Both the position numbers and the translations under genes were made by a program. From contig JAIOYF010000017.1 in the NCBI GenBank assembly GCA_021741245.1, positions 1-64,000 on the forward strand: a DNA stretch of 64,000 nt. The letters run 5' to 3'. Shown one piece after another: positions 9,502 through 18,568 of the stretch. Positions within the stretch are counted from its first letter, which is position 1; each line of letters opens with the position of its first letter. Under the pieces are notes generated by a model that saw only the letters and a list, made by a program, of their open reading frames with translations, ran no database searches and had not been told where the DNA came from. The DNA comes from Paracoccaceae bacterium (lineage in GTDB: Bacteria; Pseudomonadota; Alphaproteobacteria; Rhodobacterales; Rhodobacteraceae).

Positions 9502-10086
9502 ATGCCCGCGCTTATTCCCACCGATCACTATGGCACCATCACCTTTCTTGGCCTTGTTCCCGACCGCGCGGCACAGTTGCAATCCACGCCCATGCCCGAA
9601 ATTCGTGCGCTGTTCTCCGGGCCGCAAGGCGAGGATCATGGCGGTCTGACGCGGGCTTCTTGCTCGCGTGTGCTTGGTCAATACCCGCGCGGCACGACCA
9701 TCCGCAACACGCGGCAATTCTCGATCGTCTCGGCCGAGGAGTTGGCCCTGATTGCCGCCGACATGGGGTTGCAGAGCCTCGACCCTGCCTTGATCGGGGC
9801 CACGATGGTCCTTTCGGGCCTGCCGGATCTAACGCATCTTCCCCCCTCCAGCCGATTGCAGGCCGAGGGGGGGGCGACCTTGGTTGTCGACATGGAAAAC
9901 CAGTCTTGCACCCTTCCTGCCAAGCCGATTGAGGCGCGCCACGCGGGCTTTGGCGCAAAGTTCAAATCGGCGGCCAAAGGGCGGCGCGGCATCACCGCCT
10001 GGGTGGAGGCAGAGGGGATTTTGCGCCTGTCCCAATCCGTGCGTCTGCATGTGCCCCAGCAACGCCCGTGGCGCGCGGGGCTTTGA
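9502..10086 (+). CDS. MOSC domain-containing protein
   Basis: About 194 residues. The sequence MPALIPTDHYGTITFLGLVPDR begins a MOSC beta-barrel. Conserved features include RGTTIRNTRQFSIVSAEELALIAADMG, the GATMVLSGLPDLTHLPPSSRL segment and a central Cys in NQSCTLP, the position proposed to carry sulfur in MOSC proteins. The family handles sulfur transfer for the molybdenum cofactor or related detoxification; the substrate here is unknown. Start choice: ATG 9490 is only 1 nt from AGGA (9485-9488), while ATG 9502 has a wider gap, so 9502 is used with some doubt. It is a stand-alone gene after the ftsH terminator. Confidence 0.82.
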   Translation: MPALIPTDHYGTITFLGLVPDRAAQLQSTPMPEIRALFSGPQGEDHGGLTRASCSRVLGQYPRGTTIRNTRQFSIVSAEELALIAADMGLQSLDPALIGATMVLSGLPDLTHLPPSSRLQAEGGATLVVDMENQSCTLPAKPIEARHAGFGAKFKSAAKGRRGITAWVEAEGILRLSQSVRLHVPQQRPWRAGL

Positions 10087-10131
10087 GCCTTTTCGCCGCC
10101 CAGACAAAAGTTTCTGAACGCGCGCGGCTTA

Positions 10132-10145
10132 TTTCCGATCGGAAA
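10132..10145. promoter_or_regulatory. Palindromic operator candidate upstream of fhs
   Basis: TTTCCGATCGGAAA is a perfect 14-nt palindrome in the gap between the MOSC gene and fhs. A further half-site TCGGAAA occurs at 10176-10182. It lies about 120 nt before the fhs start, where a regulator of one-carbon metabolism could bind. No known regulator is assigned. Confidence 0.45.
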
Positions 10146-10263
10146 CCGCACGCGGCGAATTTCACGTCCCATAGGTCGGAAAACTGCCTTTACGACAGAC
10201 GATGAGCCGCTATCACGACATGAAACGGGCAAAAGCCTGCCAAGAATGCCATGGGAGACGCAG

Positions 10264-11940
10264 ATGACCTTCAAGACCGATATCGAGATTGCGCGCGAAG
10301 CCAAGAAAAAGCCGATCATGGAGGTCGGTGCAAAGCTGGGCATCCCATCCGAACATCTGCTGCCCTACGGCCATGACAAGGCCAAGATCGGGCAAGAGTT
10401 CATCAAATCTCTTTCCGGTCAAACGGATGGCAAGCTGATCCTTGTCACCGCCATCAACCCAACCCCTGCGGGGGAGGGCAAGACGACGACCACGGTGGGC
10501 TTGGGCGACGGTTTGAACCGTATCGGCAAAAAGGCGGTCGTGTGTATCCGCGAGGCCAGCCTTGGGCCGAACTTTGGCATGAAGGGCGGGGCTGCAGGTG
10601 GCGGCATGGCGCAGGTTGTGCCGATGGAAGAGATGAACCTGCATTTCACCGGCGACTTCCACGCCATCACATCCGCCCACAACCTGCTGGCCGCGATGAT
10701 CGACAACCACATCTATTGGGGCAACAGCCTTGAGATTGATGAGCGTCGCATCGTCTGGCGTCGCGTGATGGACATGAACGACCGCGCCCTGCGCGACATG
10801 GTCGTGAACCTTGGCGGTGTGGCCAACGGCTTCCCGCGCCAGACCGGGTTTGACATCACAGTGGCCTCCGAAGTCATGGCGATCCTGTGCCTGTCCAATG
10901 ATCTGGCCGATCTGGAAAAGCGTCTGGGCGACATCGTCGTGGCCTATACGCGTGAGAAAAAGCCGATCTATGCCCGCGACATCAAGGCTGACGGCGCGAT
11001 GACCGTTCTGCTGAAAGACGCGATGCAGCCCAACCTTGTGCAAACCTTGGAAAACAACCCCGCCTTCGTGCATGGCGGCCCGTTTGCCAATATCGCGCAT
11101 GGCTGCAACTCGGTCATTGCCACCAAGACCGCGCTGAAACTGGGCGAGTATGTCGTGACCGAAGCGGGCTTTGGGGCCGACCTTGGCGCGGAAAAGTTCT
11201 TTGACATCAAGTGCCGCAAGGCCGGGCTGAAACCAAGTGCGGCGGTGATCGTGGCCACGGTGCGCGCGATGAAGATGAACGGCGGGGTGGCGAAGGTCGA
11301 TCTTGGGGCCGAGAATGTGGCCGCGGTCGAAAAGGGATGCCCGAACCTTGGCCGCCATATCGCCAACGTCAAATCCTTTGGCGTGCCGGTTGTGGTTGCG
11401 ATCAACCATTTCTACAGCGACACCGATGCCGAGGTTGAGGCGGTAAAGGCCTATGTGGCGGGCCAAGGCGCCGAGGCGATCTTGTGCAAGCATTGGGCCC
11501 AAGGCTCTGCCGGGATCGAGGATCTGGCGCATAAGGTTGTGGAAATGGCAGAAAGCGGCGTGGCCGATTTCGCCCCGATCTACCCCGATGACATGCCGCT
11601 TTTTGCCAAGATCGAAGCCATCGCCAAAGGCATCTACCGTGCCGATGGGGTGGAGGCTGACAAATCGATCCGTGACCAGCTGAAAACATGGGAGGCCGCA
11701 GGCTATGGCCATCTGCCGATCTGCGTGGCGAAAACCCAATACAGCTTTACCACCGATCCTGCGGTGCGCGGTGCGCCCACCGGCTTTACCATCCCGGTGC
11801 GTGAGGTTCGGCTTTCGGCAGGGGCTGGCTTCATCGTCGCCATCTGCGGCGAGATCATGACCATGCCGGGCCTGCCCAAGGTGCCAAGCGCCGAGGTGAT
11901 CCGCCTGAATGACGAAGGCTTCGTCGAAGGTCTGTTCTAA
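10264..11940 (+). CDS. fhs: Formate--tetrahydrofolate ligase
   Basis: 558 residues from ATG 10264 (GGGAG at about 10252-10256). Family hallmarks are the P-loop [18 protein letters not shown] (about residues 65-85), [14 protein letters not shown] and [22 protein letters not shown]. The enzyme makes 10-formyl-THF from formate, THF and ATP in the cytoplasm. It is followed by folD, so together they interconvert formate and methylene-THF. In Rhodobacterales this pair commonly serves C1 oxidation from methylated compounds. Confidence 0.98.
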   Translation: MTFKTDIEIAREAKKKPIMEVGAKLGIPSEHLLPYGHDKAKIGQEFIKSLSGQTDGKLILVTAINPTPAGEGKTTTTVGLGDGLNRIGKKAVVCIREASLGPNFGMKGGAAGGGMAQVVPMEEMNLHFTGDFHAITSAHNLLAAMIDNHIYWGNSLEIDERRIVWRRVMDMNDRALRDMVVNLGGVANGFPRQTGFDITVASEVMAILCLSNDLADLEKRLGDIVVAYTREKKPIYARDIKADGAMTVLLKDAMQPNLVQTLENNPAFVHGGPFANIAHGCNSVIATKTALKLGEYVVTEAGFGADLGAEKFFDIKCRKAGLKPSAAVIVATVRAMKMNGGVAKVDLGAENVAAVEKGCPNLGRHIANVKSFGVPVVVAINHFYSDTDAEVEAVKAYVAGQGAEAILCKHWAQGSAGIEDLAHKVVEMAESGVADFAPIYPDDMPLFAKIEAIAKGIYRADGVEADKSIRDQLKTWEAAGYGHLPICVAKTQYSFTTDPAVRGAPTGFTIPVREVRLSAGAGFIVAICGEIMTMPGLPKVPSAEVIRLNDEGFVEGLF

Positions 11941-11981
11941 AACCCCGGTGGCGGGGACACCTGCCACCACCTTTCGTGATC

Positions 11982-12005
11982 ATGTTGGGGGGAAACCCCC
12001 AACAT
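11982..12005 (+). terminator. Hairpin between fhs and folD
   Basis: Arms ATGTTGGGGG (11982-11991) and CCCCCAACAT (11996-12005) pair perfectly around a GAAA loop (GNRA type), followed by CCTTTTCCCC. The T run is short, so this may be a leaky terminator or an RNA-processing/stability element setting the fhs:folD ratio. Confidence 0.55.
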
Positions 12006-12036
12006 CCTTTTCCCCTTACTGCCCAAGGATCCTGCC

Positions 12037-12927
12037 ATGCCCGCCACGATCATCGACGGAAAAGCCTTTGCCGCCAAGGTGCGCGGCCAGGTCGCGGCCC
12101 ATGTCGCCCGCCTGCGCGAGGAACACGGCCTGATCCCTGGCCTTGCCGTGGTGCTGGTGGGCGAAGACCCGGCCTCACAGGTCTATGTCCGCAACAAGGG
12201 CACCCAGACGCTTGAAGTCGGCATGAACAGCTATGAACACAAGCTGGCGGTGGACACATCCGAGGCCGATTTGCTGGCGCTGATTGCCAAGCTGAACGCC
12301 GATCCTGCGGTGCATGGCATCTTGGTGCAACTGCCGCTGCCTGCCCATCTGAACAGCGATCTGGTGATCAACGCCATTGATCCGGCCAAGGATGTCGATG
12401 GCTTCCACATCTCGAACGTCGGGCTCTTGGGCACGGGGCAAAAAAGCATGGTGCCCTGCACGCCGCTCGGGTGCCTGATGATGCTGCGCGACCACCACGG
12501 CAGCCTGTCGGGGATGAACGCGGTTGTCGTTGGCCGGTCGAACATCGTGGGCAAACCCATGGCGCAGCTTTTGCTGGGCGACAGTTGCACCGTCACCATC
12601 GCGCACAGCCGCACCAAAGATCTGGCCGAGGTCTGCCGGCGCGCCGATATCCTTGTTGCCGCCGTGGGGCGGGCAGAGATGATCACAGGCGATATGGTCA
12701 AACCCGGTGCCACCGTGATTGACGTCGGCATCAACCGGATCGAACGCGACGGCAAGGCAAAGCTGGTGGGCGACGTGGAGTTTGCCAGCGCGGCGGAGGT
12801 TGCAGGCGCAATCACCCCGGTGCCGGGTGGGGTCGGCCCGATGACCATTGCGTGCCTTTTGGCCAATACCCTGACCGCCTGCTGCCGCGCCAAGGGCCTG
12901 CCCGAACCCGAAGGTCTGACCGCCTGA
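12037..12927 (+). CDS. folD: Bifunctional methylene-THF dehydrogenase / methenyl-THF cyclohydrolase
   Basis: 296 residues, normal for FolD. Signatures: [21 protein letters not shown] (with the catalytic Lys in the VRNK segment, replacing the usual Y-x-K context), [23 protein letters not shown], the NADP-site [15 protein letters not shown] and the C-terminal [19 protein letters not shown]. It converts 5,10-methylene-THF to 10-formyl-THF in two steps and partners Fhs. Separated from fhs by 96 nt containing a hairpin. Confidence 0.97.
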   Translation: MPATIIDGKAFAAKVRGQVAAHVARLREEHGLIPGLAVVLVGEDPASQVYVRNKGTQTLEVGMNSYEHKLAVDTSEADLLALIAKLNADPAVHGILVQLPLPAHLNSDLVINAIDPAKDVDGFHISNVGLLGTGQKSMVPCTPLGCLMMLRDHHGSLSGMNAVVVGRSNIVGKPMAQLLLGDSCTVTIAHSRTKDLAEVCRRADILVAAVGRAEMITGDMVKPGATVIDVGINRIERDGKAKLVGDVEFASAAEVAGAITPVPGGVGPMTIACLLANTLTACCRAKGLPEPEGLTA

Positions 12928-13012
12928 TATCCTGTTATACGTCAAAACAGTTATTGCCTCGACACGGTTCGCGCGCTAACTCCTGTTGGGTCGGGGTAGC
13001 GCAAGGAAGCGC

Positions 13013-13912
13013 ATGTCAGGTTTTCTCCACCATTGGTTGTCAGATTTTCGAAGTCCAAAGCCATATGTGATCTGGATCATTCTTACGATCATTATCGGCT
13101 TTGCCGGACCGTTCGATACGTATAGCTCGGGCCCTTTGCCCAAGCGTCTGCTTCTTTGGTCATTGCTGATTTCGGCTGCTATTCTGATTGGTGTTTCAAA
13201 TCGTGCCTTTGTGTTCGGAGCCCTGAATCTGCGTGGTTTTTGGGATGGAACAATGCTTGTCGCGGGATTGAACGCGATATCGTTGCCACCAGTGATCGCG
13301 GCGATCATGTGGTCTGTCGATGCTGGTATGCATTTACCAAAGTATGATGAATTGGCAATCTTTGCCTTTTTGGTCACCTTGGGGGTGGGGGCCTATCGCA
13401 GAACCGTGCTCACCTGGCCGTTGGCAGCGATCGCCCCGCCGCCGGACAATCAAAAGCCTGCGGCTTCACATACCCCGGATGTGGCGTTGCCTGCGCCGGT
13501 CAAGTCAGCCCGAATACAGATGCGCTTGCCCGAGTTGCTCAGAGGCGATCTGATCGCGATTTCTGTGCGAGATCACTATGTGGATGTGTTCACCACAAAA
13601 GGCTCCATGGGTCTTTTGATGCGCCTGTCAGATGCGGTTGAAGAGACACTGCCGATTGATGGGGCAAGGGTGCATCGGTCCCACTGGGTGGCGTGGGATG
13701 CGGTGGAGGGTGTTGAGAAAAACGGTGAGCGTTTGCAATTGCGGATGTGCAATGGTGCGCTCGTTCCTGTTTCCAAGACCTATCGCGCCTTGGTTGAAGA
13801 GCGGGGCATCGGAATGGCCCGCGCCGACGCGCCACCGCAAAGGATCGCCACGGCGCCTTTGGTCATCAAGGAAGATAGGGCAGGGTCCTCGCACCAAAGT
13901 CCACCAGTATAG
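13013..13912 (+). CDS. Membrane-anchored LytTR-family transcription regulator
   Basis: 299 residues from ATG 13013 (AAGGA at 13003-13007). Four hydrophobic segments occupy the N-terminal half (about 18-36, 48-64, 75-98 and 108-125). After a linker, residues about 170-275 form a LytTR DNA-binding domain: LRGDLIAISVRDHYVDVFTTKG, then GARVHRSHWVAWDAV and RLQLRMCNGALVPVSKTYRALV. Such one-component proteins bind DNA from the membrane; the signal is unknown. The last 133 nt overlap the end of convergent pdeM, covering the region after the LytTR fold. Confidence 0.88.
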   Translation: MSGFLHHWLSDFRSPKPYVIWIILTIIIGFAGPFDTYSSGPLPKRLLLWSLLISAAILIGVSNRAFVFGALNLRGFWDGTMLVAGLNAISLPPVIAAIMWSVDAGMHLPKYDELAIFAFLVTLGVGAYRRTVLTWPLAAIAPPPDNQKPAASHTPDVALPAPVKSARIQMRLPELLRGDLIAISVRDHYVDVFTTKGSMGLLMRLSDAVEETLPIDGARVHRSHWVAWDAVEGVEKNGERLQLRMCNGALVPVSKTYRALVEERGIGMARADAPPQRIATAPLVIKEDRAGSSHQSPPV

Positions 13913-14463
13913 GTGCCAAAGGCGGGCAGGATGATCCGCGTGGCGTCACAGGCAAAGCAGCGCCATGACCGGCCCGCCAGCCGCGCCTTGGGGTGGTAAT
14001 GGCCCGAAACTTCGCCCTGCGCCCCCACCTCTGCGATATGGCGAAACACAATCCCGCCTTCATGGATCTCGCTGCGGTGGCTTCCCGCAATGTCGAGGGG
14101 GCCTGCATCGTGATTGCCCGCGATCCAATTCCAATCGCGCCCCGCCATCATCCGCAAAAGCCACAGCCGATCAGGGGTATCCAGACCCGTAAGGGCGGCG
14201 CTATCGTCGAAACTGTCACCGAGGCAGATCACCCTTGCGGCCCCGGTTGCCTCCAACTCGGTTTCCAGTCGCGTTAAGGTTTCGCGCGTTTCATAGGGCG
14301 GCAAAAGGCTTCCACCGCGTCGGGCCATCCGCTCGGACTTCCCCAAATGCAGGTCCGAGACAACCAAAAGCCCCCGCTCCGGCCAATAAAGCGCGCCCGA
14401 GGGGAGGGCCTCAAGCCTGTGCCCATGAAATGTAAGATGGTATGAAACGATTGCGTCGGACAT
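13780..14463 (-). CDS. pdeM: PdeM-type metallophosphoesterase (ligase-associated)
   Basis: 227 residues from ATG at 14463 (a longer open frame runs into the NRPS gene but has no family similarity). Calcineurin-like motifs: VVSDLHLGKSERMARRG, LGDSFDD, GNHDAGP and SGHYHPKA, the metal-binding D-H, GDxxD, GNHD and GHxH set. The family is a predicted DNA-repair-linked phosphoesterase usually beside a DEAD/H helicase Lhr and an ATP-dependent ligase; no such genes are seen here. Its last 44 codons overlap the LytTR gene tail to tail. Confidence 0.88.
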   Translation of the reverse strand: MSDAIVSYHLTFHGHRLEALPSGALYWPERGLLVVSDLHLGKSERMARRGGSLLPPYETRETLTRLETELEATGAARVICLGDSFDDSAALTGLDTPDRLWLLRMMAGRDWNWIAGNHDAGPLDIAGSHRSEIHEGGIVFRHIAEVGAQGEVSGHYHPKARLAGRSWRCFACDATRIILPAFGTYTGGLWCEDPALSSLMTKGAVAILCGGASARAIPMPRSSTKAR

Positions 14464-14593
14464 GCCTGCGATGTGCCGCAGCTGCGGGGCAAAAGGCAAG
14501 GGGCGGATATCCGAAAGCCCGCGATCCGCACCAGTGCAGCCAGAAGGTTGCAAGTGGTGCTCATCCGGCCCCGGTGATGGCGGAACCGTCGGT

Positions 14594-17500
14594 TCAATCC
14601 CCGGCTGGCGGGTCTGCAAGCACCTTGGCCATATGCACGGCGAGTGTTTCTACATTGGGCGGGGCAAGAATCGACAAATGGTCGCCCGGCACATCAAAGA
14701 CCTGAAAACCTGCCTCTGCAACCGAGGCCCAGCCAAGCCCTTCGGCGCGGCTTTCGGGGCTATCAAAGATGTTTTCCTCGGCCCGGAAGATGGTGAGCGG
14801 CAGATCGATGGGCTGCGCCTCATAGGCTTCGACGGCAAGTTCATTGGCAGCGACAAAAGAGCCGATGGTCATCGGGCTTGCCTCGCCCTTTTGGGTCGCC
14901 GCGCGTAGGCGCAGCTTTTCAACGCTATTGCGCAGGTTGACCAAGCGGTTCGACAAGATGTGCAGCAGATAGGCCGCACCTTCATGGCGTGCGCGGCGAA
15001 TATGGGCGGCAAAGCGCGCGCTGCCGCGCAGGCGCGAGCGCCCGCCCGGACCTTCCGCATCAAACAGCGCCAGCATCCGCACCTCGCGGCCAGCGGCCAA
15101 AAGCTGTTGTGCCAGATCAAAGGCGATGTAGCTGCCAAGCGATACGGCGGCAAGGCTGACTGGCCCCTTTGGGTGGTGCTGCTGAATATCCTCAAAATAC
15201 CGCTTTGCGGTTTCCTCGACTCCAATCGGCGTGTCTTGTGTCAGAAGTCCAACCGAGAGGCCAAAGAACGGTTGATCAGGGCCAAGGGCGCGGGCCAAGG
15301 GGCGATAATATTCCTCATTGCGGCCAAGAACATGCACCCCAAACAGCGGCGGCTTTGATCCGTTGGGTTGAATCGGGATGATATAGCGCGGCCCGCTTTG
15401 TGCTGCATCCACGGCGGCAGCAAGGGCCTTTGGAGTCGGGCAGTGGTGAAGGTCCGCCACGCCAAGGCGATGCCCAAGGTCGGCCTCAATCCGGCCGATC
15501 AGTTGCACGGCAAGCAAGGAATGCCCGCCCAGATCATGAAAACTATCGTCCGGGCCAATCTGGTCCAGCCCTAGCACCCTTGCCATCAATTCGGCCACAC
15601 GGCGGGTGGTCGGGTCTGTAGACTCGGTCGTGGTGACAGAGCTTGTGACCCGGTCCGGAAGGGGCAGCGCCTCCATATCGATCTTCCCGCCGGGGGTGCG
15701 GGGGAATTCGTCGATGGCGACAATGGCGGGCATCATGTGTGGCGGCAATTGCCCTGCCATGGTGTCGCGCAGGGCGGCGGCATCGGGGGTGCCATATCCT
15801 TCGGCCCCGGCGACCCACGCGGCCAGCCTTGCGCCGGGCGTCCCTTTTTCCAGCACCCGTGCCACGGCGCGCCCGACACTGGCATCACGCTCCAAAACCC
15901 GCTCCACATGCCGCAGGTCGACACGAAAGCCCCGGATTTTCACCTGACGATCCCGGCGGCCCAGAAAGGCCAAAGTGCCATCGTCGCGCCAGCGGGCGCG
16001 GTCGCCCGTGCGATACATGCGACCTTGTCCGGCAAAGCGGTCGCGCCGAAAGGCCTTTGCCGTTTCGTCTTCGCGTCCAATATAGCCATCGCTGACGGCC
16101 AGCCCGCCAATCCAGAGCTCGCCCGCCGTGCCCATGGGCGCCAGTGATCCGTCTGCCGCCAGAACATAGGCGCGGGCATGTGCCGTGGGGCGACCGATGG
16201 GAATATCCTCGCCCGGTGCCAGTGGCCCCGGTTCGTGCAAAGTGCAGGTGATCGTCGCCTCGGTGGGGCCATAGCCGTTAAGCCAACGTGGGCCGGGCGC
16301 AATGCGCTGCCATGTGGCAAGGGCGCGGGGGCTGATCTGCTCACCCCCAACAATCACCAGCCTCACGTGCGGCGGCAACGAACGAGCGTTGCGCGCCATG
16401 TCATCGACCAGCACATGCCAAAACGCGGTCGGAAGGTTCAGCACCGTGATGCCCTGCGCCTGCACCGCATCCAGAAAATCGGGCACTGCCCCGGCCATTT
16501 GGTCATCGCGCAGGATCAGATGGGCACCCGACAGCAGGGTCGGGATCACCTCTTCAATCGCCACGTCGAAGGACAGGCTGGCAAATTGCAAAACCTTGTC
16601 CTCGGGCGTCAGCGCAAACTCGGCCGAGATGGCGCTGGCATGGGCCGAAATCGCCCGCATCGGCACACGGACACCCTTTGGCGCGCCCGTGGAGCCAGAG
16701 GTGTAAATGACATAGGCCAGCCGATCCGGGTCCGGCGCGGGCCGGGGCGGTGGGGTGGCTTGGGCTTGGGCATTGGGTGAAATGAGGGTGATATCGGGGG
16801 GCGGTTCTGCCTGCGGGGCCGCAATCATCAGGCGCGTGCCGGAATCGGCCAACATATGCGCGATCACCGCCGCCGGATACGACGGGTCGATGGGCAGGAA
16901 CGCCGCACCCGCCTTTAGCGTGGCCAGCATCGCCACAATGAACTCGGGCGAGCGATCAAGGCAAATCGCGACGATCACGCCCGGAGCTGCGCCTTGCGCG
17001 ACCAACCTGTGCGCCAATCCGTTTGCACGTGCATCCAGTGCTGTATGGGTCAGACCTTCGCCATGCCCAACCATCGACAGCGCCGCCCGCCCGCCATGGG
17101 CAAGGACCGCTTGTTCATAGCGCGTGGCAAGGCAGGGGATGGCAGGGGGCAGTTTGCGCTCTGGCCGACCCTTGGTCAAAAGGGCGGCCTCTTCCCAGCG
17201 GGGCAGCATGGTCAAATGTTCCAGCGGCGTGCCGGGTTCGGATTTCGCGAAAGACGCCAGCAGTTCCACAAAATGGGTCAAAAGCGCACCCGCCTTTTGC
17301 GCAGGGATGCTGTTGGGGGCGTATTCCAGCGCAATCAGCATCTGGCGATCGGCATAGACGGCAAGCGTGACGGGAAGTGCCCCCTCTTCCCGCAGGGTCA
17401 CCCGGCGGTTTTCCCAGCCATTGCCCTTTTGGTGCATGGTCTGCTCAAGGCTGTTGCGCTCAAACATGACCATGGAGTCAAACATCGACACGGTGCCCGC

Positions 17501-18547
17501 AAGGCCGCACCAACGGCGAATATCTGTCAGGGCGGCATGTTCATGCGGGCGCATTGCCAAAGCATCACGCCTCAACTGCGCCAAGAGATCATCGCTTTGC
17601 CTGCCTGCGCCAGCCTGAACCTTGAGCGGAATGGTGTTGATCAGGCATCCAACGGTCCTGTCCGACCCGGCCAGCAAATGCCTGCCTGCACGGGTGACCC
17701 CAAAGACCGCATCATCGCGCCCGGTCCAGCGGGCCACCACCATGCCCCAAACCGCATGGATCACATTGGCCAATGTGGCCCCTGCGGCTTCGGCCCGGTT
17801 GGCCAACGCTTCGGTCAGATCAGCCTCCAGACGGCGCTCGATCTGCATCTTGCGGCCAAGGGTGGATGGTTCCGACAGATCCTCGGTCGTGGCCAGATCA
17901 TTGGGCTGATCAAACCCGTCAAGGTAGGTTTTGAAATGCACCACCGTTTCGGGGGACGGCCCCTTTGACAGGGCAAAGCAATAGTCGGAAAAGCTGGCGA
18001 CCATCCCGCCCGATGGGGCGCCGGTTGTGGGTTGGGCCAGTTCTGCAAACAGATCCTCCAGCACAATGGCGATGCTGCGCCCGTCAACCATCGCGTGGTG
18101 TACGGTCCAGATCATGACCGAACGCCGCGCGCCCAATCGGATCAACTGAACCCGCCAGCTGGGCGCTGCCTCCAGATCCACGCCGCGCTCGCGATCAGCG
18201 GTCAGAAAACGTTCAAGCGCAAGGGTTTGGCGTTTCGGGCTCAGGGCAGACCAATCCTCGACAGGCAGATCGACGGACATCTCGGGGTGGATCACCTGCA
18301 CGGGCGAGACACGTTTGCGCCATAGGATCGACAGCCGCAAAGCATCGTGGCGTTTGGCAACAGCGATCCACGCCGCCCGCAGGGCAGAGGGGTCAATCTC
18401 TTCGTCGTCTAGATGCACGACAACCTGTTCAAGGTTTACCCAAGGCTGACCGGCCAAGGCGCTTTCGTAGACCATGCCCAATTGCAGGGGGGTCAATCCG
18501 AATTCGACACGCCGCCCAGAAATCTGGTTCGCCTTTCCCATCTCCAT
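14594..18547 (-). CDS. Single-module non-ribosomal peptide synthetase (C-A-T-TE)
   Basis: 1317 residues. Condensation domain (about 15-450) has the active motif HHAMVDG at 150-156. Adenylation domain (about 480-960) shows IYTSGSTGAPKG, NGYGPTEATITCT, GELWIGG, YRTGDRARW and the A10 Lys in PGGKIDMEALP. The carrier domain has LGGHSLLAVQLI with Ser1010 for phosphopantetheine. A thioesterase (about 1050-1317) has Ser1136 in AVSLGSY, with a first Gly replaced by Ala, and a late His in GDHLSIL. By hand alignment the specificity residues read D-V-E-N-I-G-G-I-T-K, possibly an amino acid with a basic side chain; this is weak. It follows the flippase gene after 21 nt. The product is unknown. Confidence 0.95.
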   Translation of the reverse strand: MEMGKANQISGRRVEFGLTPLQLGMVYESALAGQPWVNLEQVVVHLDDEEIDPSALRAAWIAVAKRHDALRLSILWRKRVSPVQVIHPEMSVDLPVEDWSALSPKRQTLALERFLTADRERGVDLEAAPSWRVQLIRLGARRSVMIWTVHHAMVDGRSIAIVLEDLFAELAQPTTGAPSGGMVASFSDYCFALSKGPSPETVVHFKTYLDGFDQPNDLATTEDLSEPSTLGRKMQIERRLEADLTEALANRAEAAGATLANVIHAVWGMVVARWTGRDDAVFGVTRAGRHLLAGSDRTVGCLINTIPLKVQAGAGRQSDDLLAQLRRDALAMRPHEHAALTDIRRWCGLAGTVSMFDSMVMFERNSLEQTMHQKGNGWENRRVTLREEGALPVTLAVYADRQMLIALEYAPNSIPAQKAGALLTHFVELLASFAKSEPGTPLEHLTMLPRWEEAALLTKGRPERKLPPAIPCLATRYEQAVLAHGGRAALSMVGHGEGLTHTALDARANGLAHRLVAQGAAPGVIVAICLDRSPEFIVAMLATLKAGAAFLPIDPSYPAAVIAHMLADSGTRLMIAAPQAEPPPDITLISPNAQAQATPPPRPAPDPDRLAYVIYTSGSTGAPKGVRVPMRAISAHASAISAEFALTPEDKVLQFASLSFDVAIEEVIPTLLSGAHLILRDDQMAGAVPDFLDAVQAQGITVLNLPTAFWHVLVDDMARNARSLPPHVRLVIVGGEQISPRALATWQRIAPGPRWLNGYGPTEATITCTLHEPGPLAPGEDIPIGRPTAHARAYVLAADGSLAPMGTAGELWIGGLAVSDGYIGREDETAKAFRRDRFAGQGRMYRTGDRARWRDDGTLAFLGRRDRQVKIRGFRVDLRHVERVLERDASVGRAVARVLEKGTPGARLAAWVAGAEGYGTPDAAALRDTMAGQLPPHMMPAIVAIDEFPRTPGGKIDMEALPLPDRVTSSVTTTESTDPTTRRVAELMARVLGLDQIGPDDSFHDLGGHSLLAVQLIGRIEADLGHRLGVADLHHCPTPKALAAAVDAAQSGPRYIIPIQPNGSKPPLFGVHVLGRNEEYYRPLARALGPDQPFFGLSVGLLTQDTPIGVEETAKRYFEDIQQHHPKGPVSLAAVSLGSYIAFDLAQQLLAAGREVRMLALFDAEGPGGRSRLRGSARFAAHIRRARHEGAAYLLHILSNRLVNLRNSVEKLRLRAATQKGEASPMTIGSFVAANELAVEAYEAQPIDLPLTIFRAEENIFDSPESRAEGLGWASVAEAGFQVFDVPGDHLSILAPPNVETLAVHMAKVLADPPAGD

Positions 18548-18568
18548 CCTGCGCTTTCCCTCCTTCGG

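Noticed and set aside
10213-11970. Long open frame (585 codons) on the minus strand opposite fhs
   Set aside because: It mirrors the fhs gene, whose product is a textbook formate-THF ligase. The antisense product is His/Arg/Gly-rich with no family motif, as expected from high-GC codon bias.
14464-14619. Longer pdeM form starting inside the NRPS gene
   Set aside because: The extra 52 residues are antisense-overlap noise and do not match the phosphoesterase family, which starts at the ATG at 14463.
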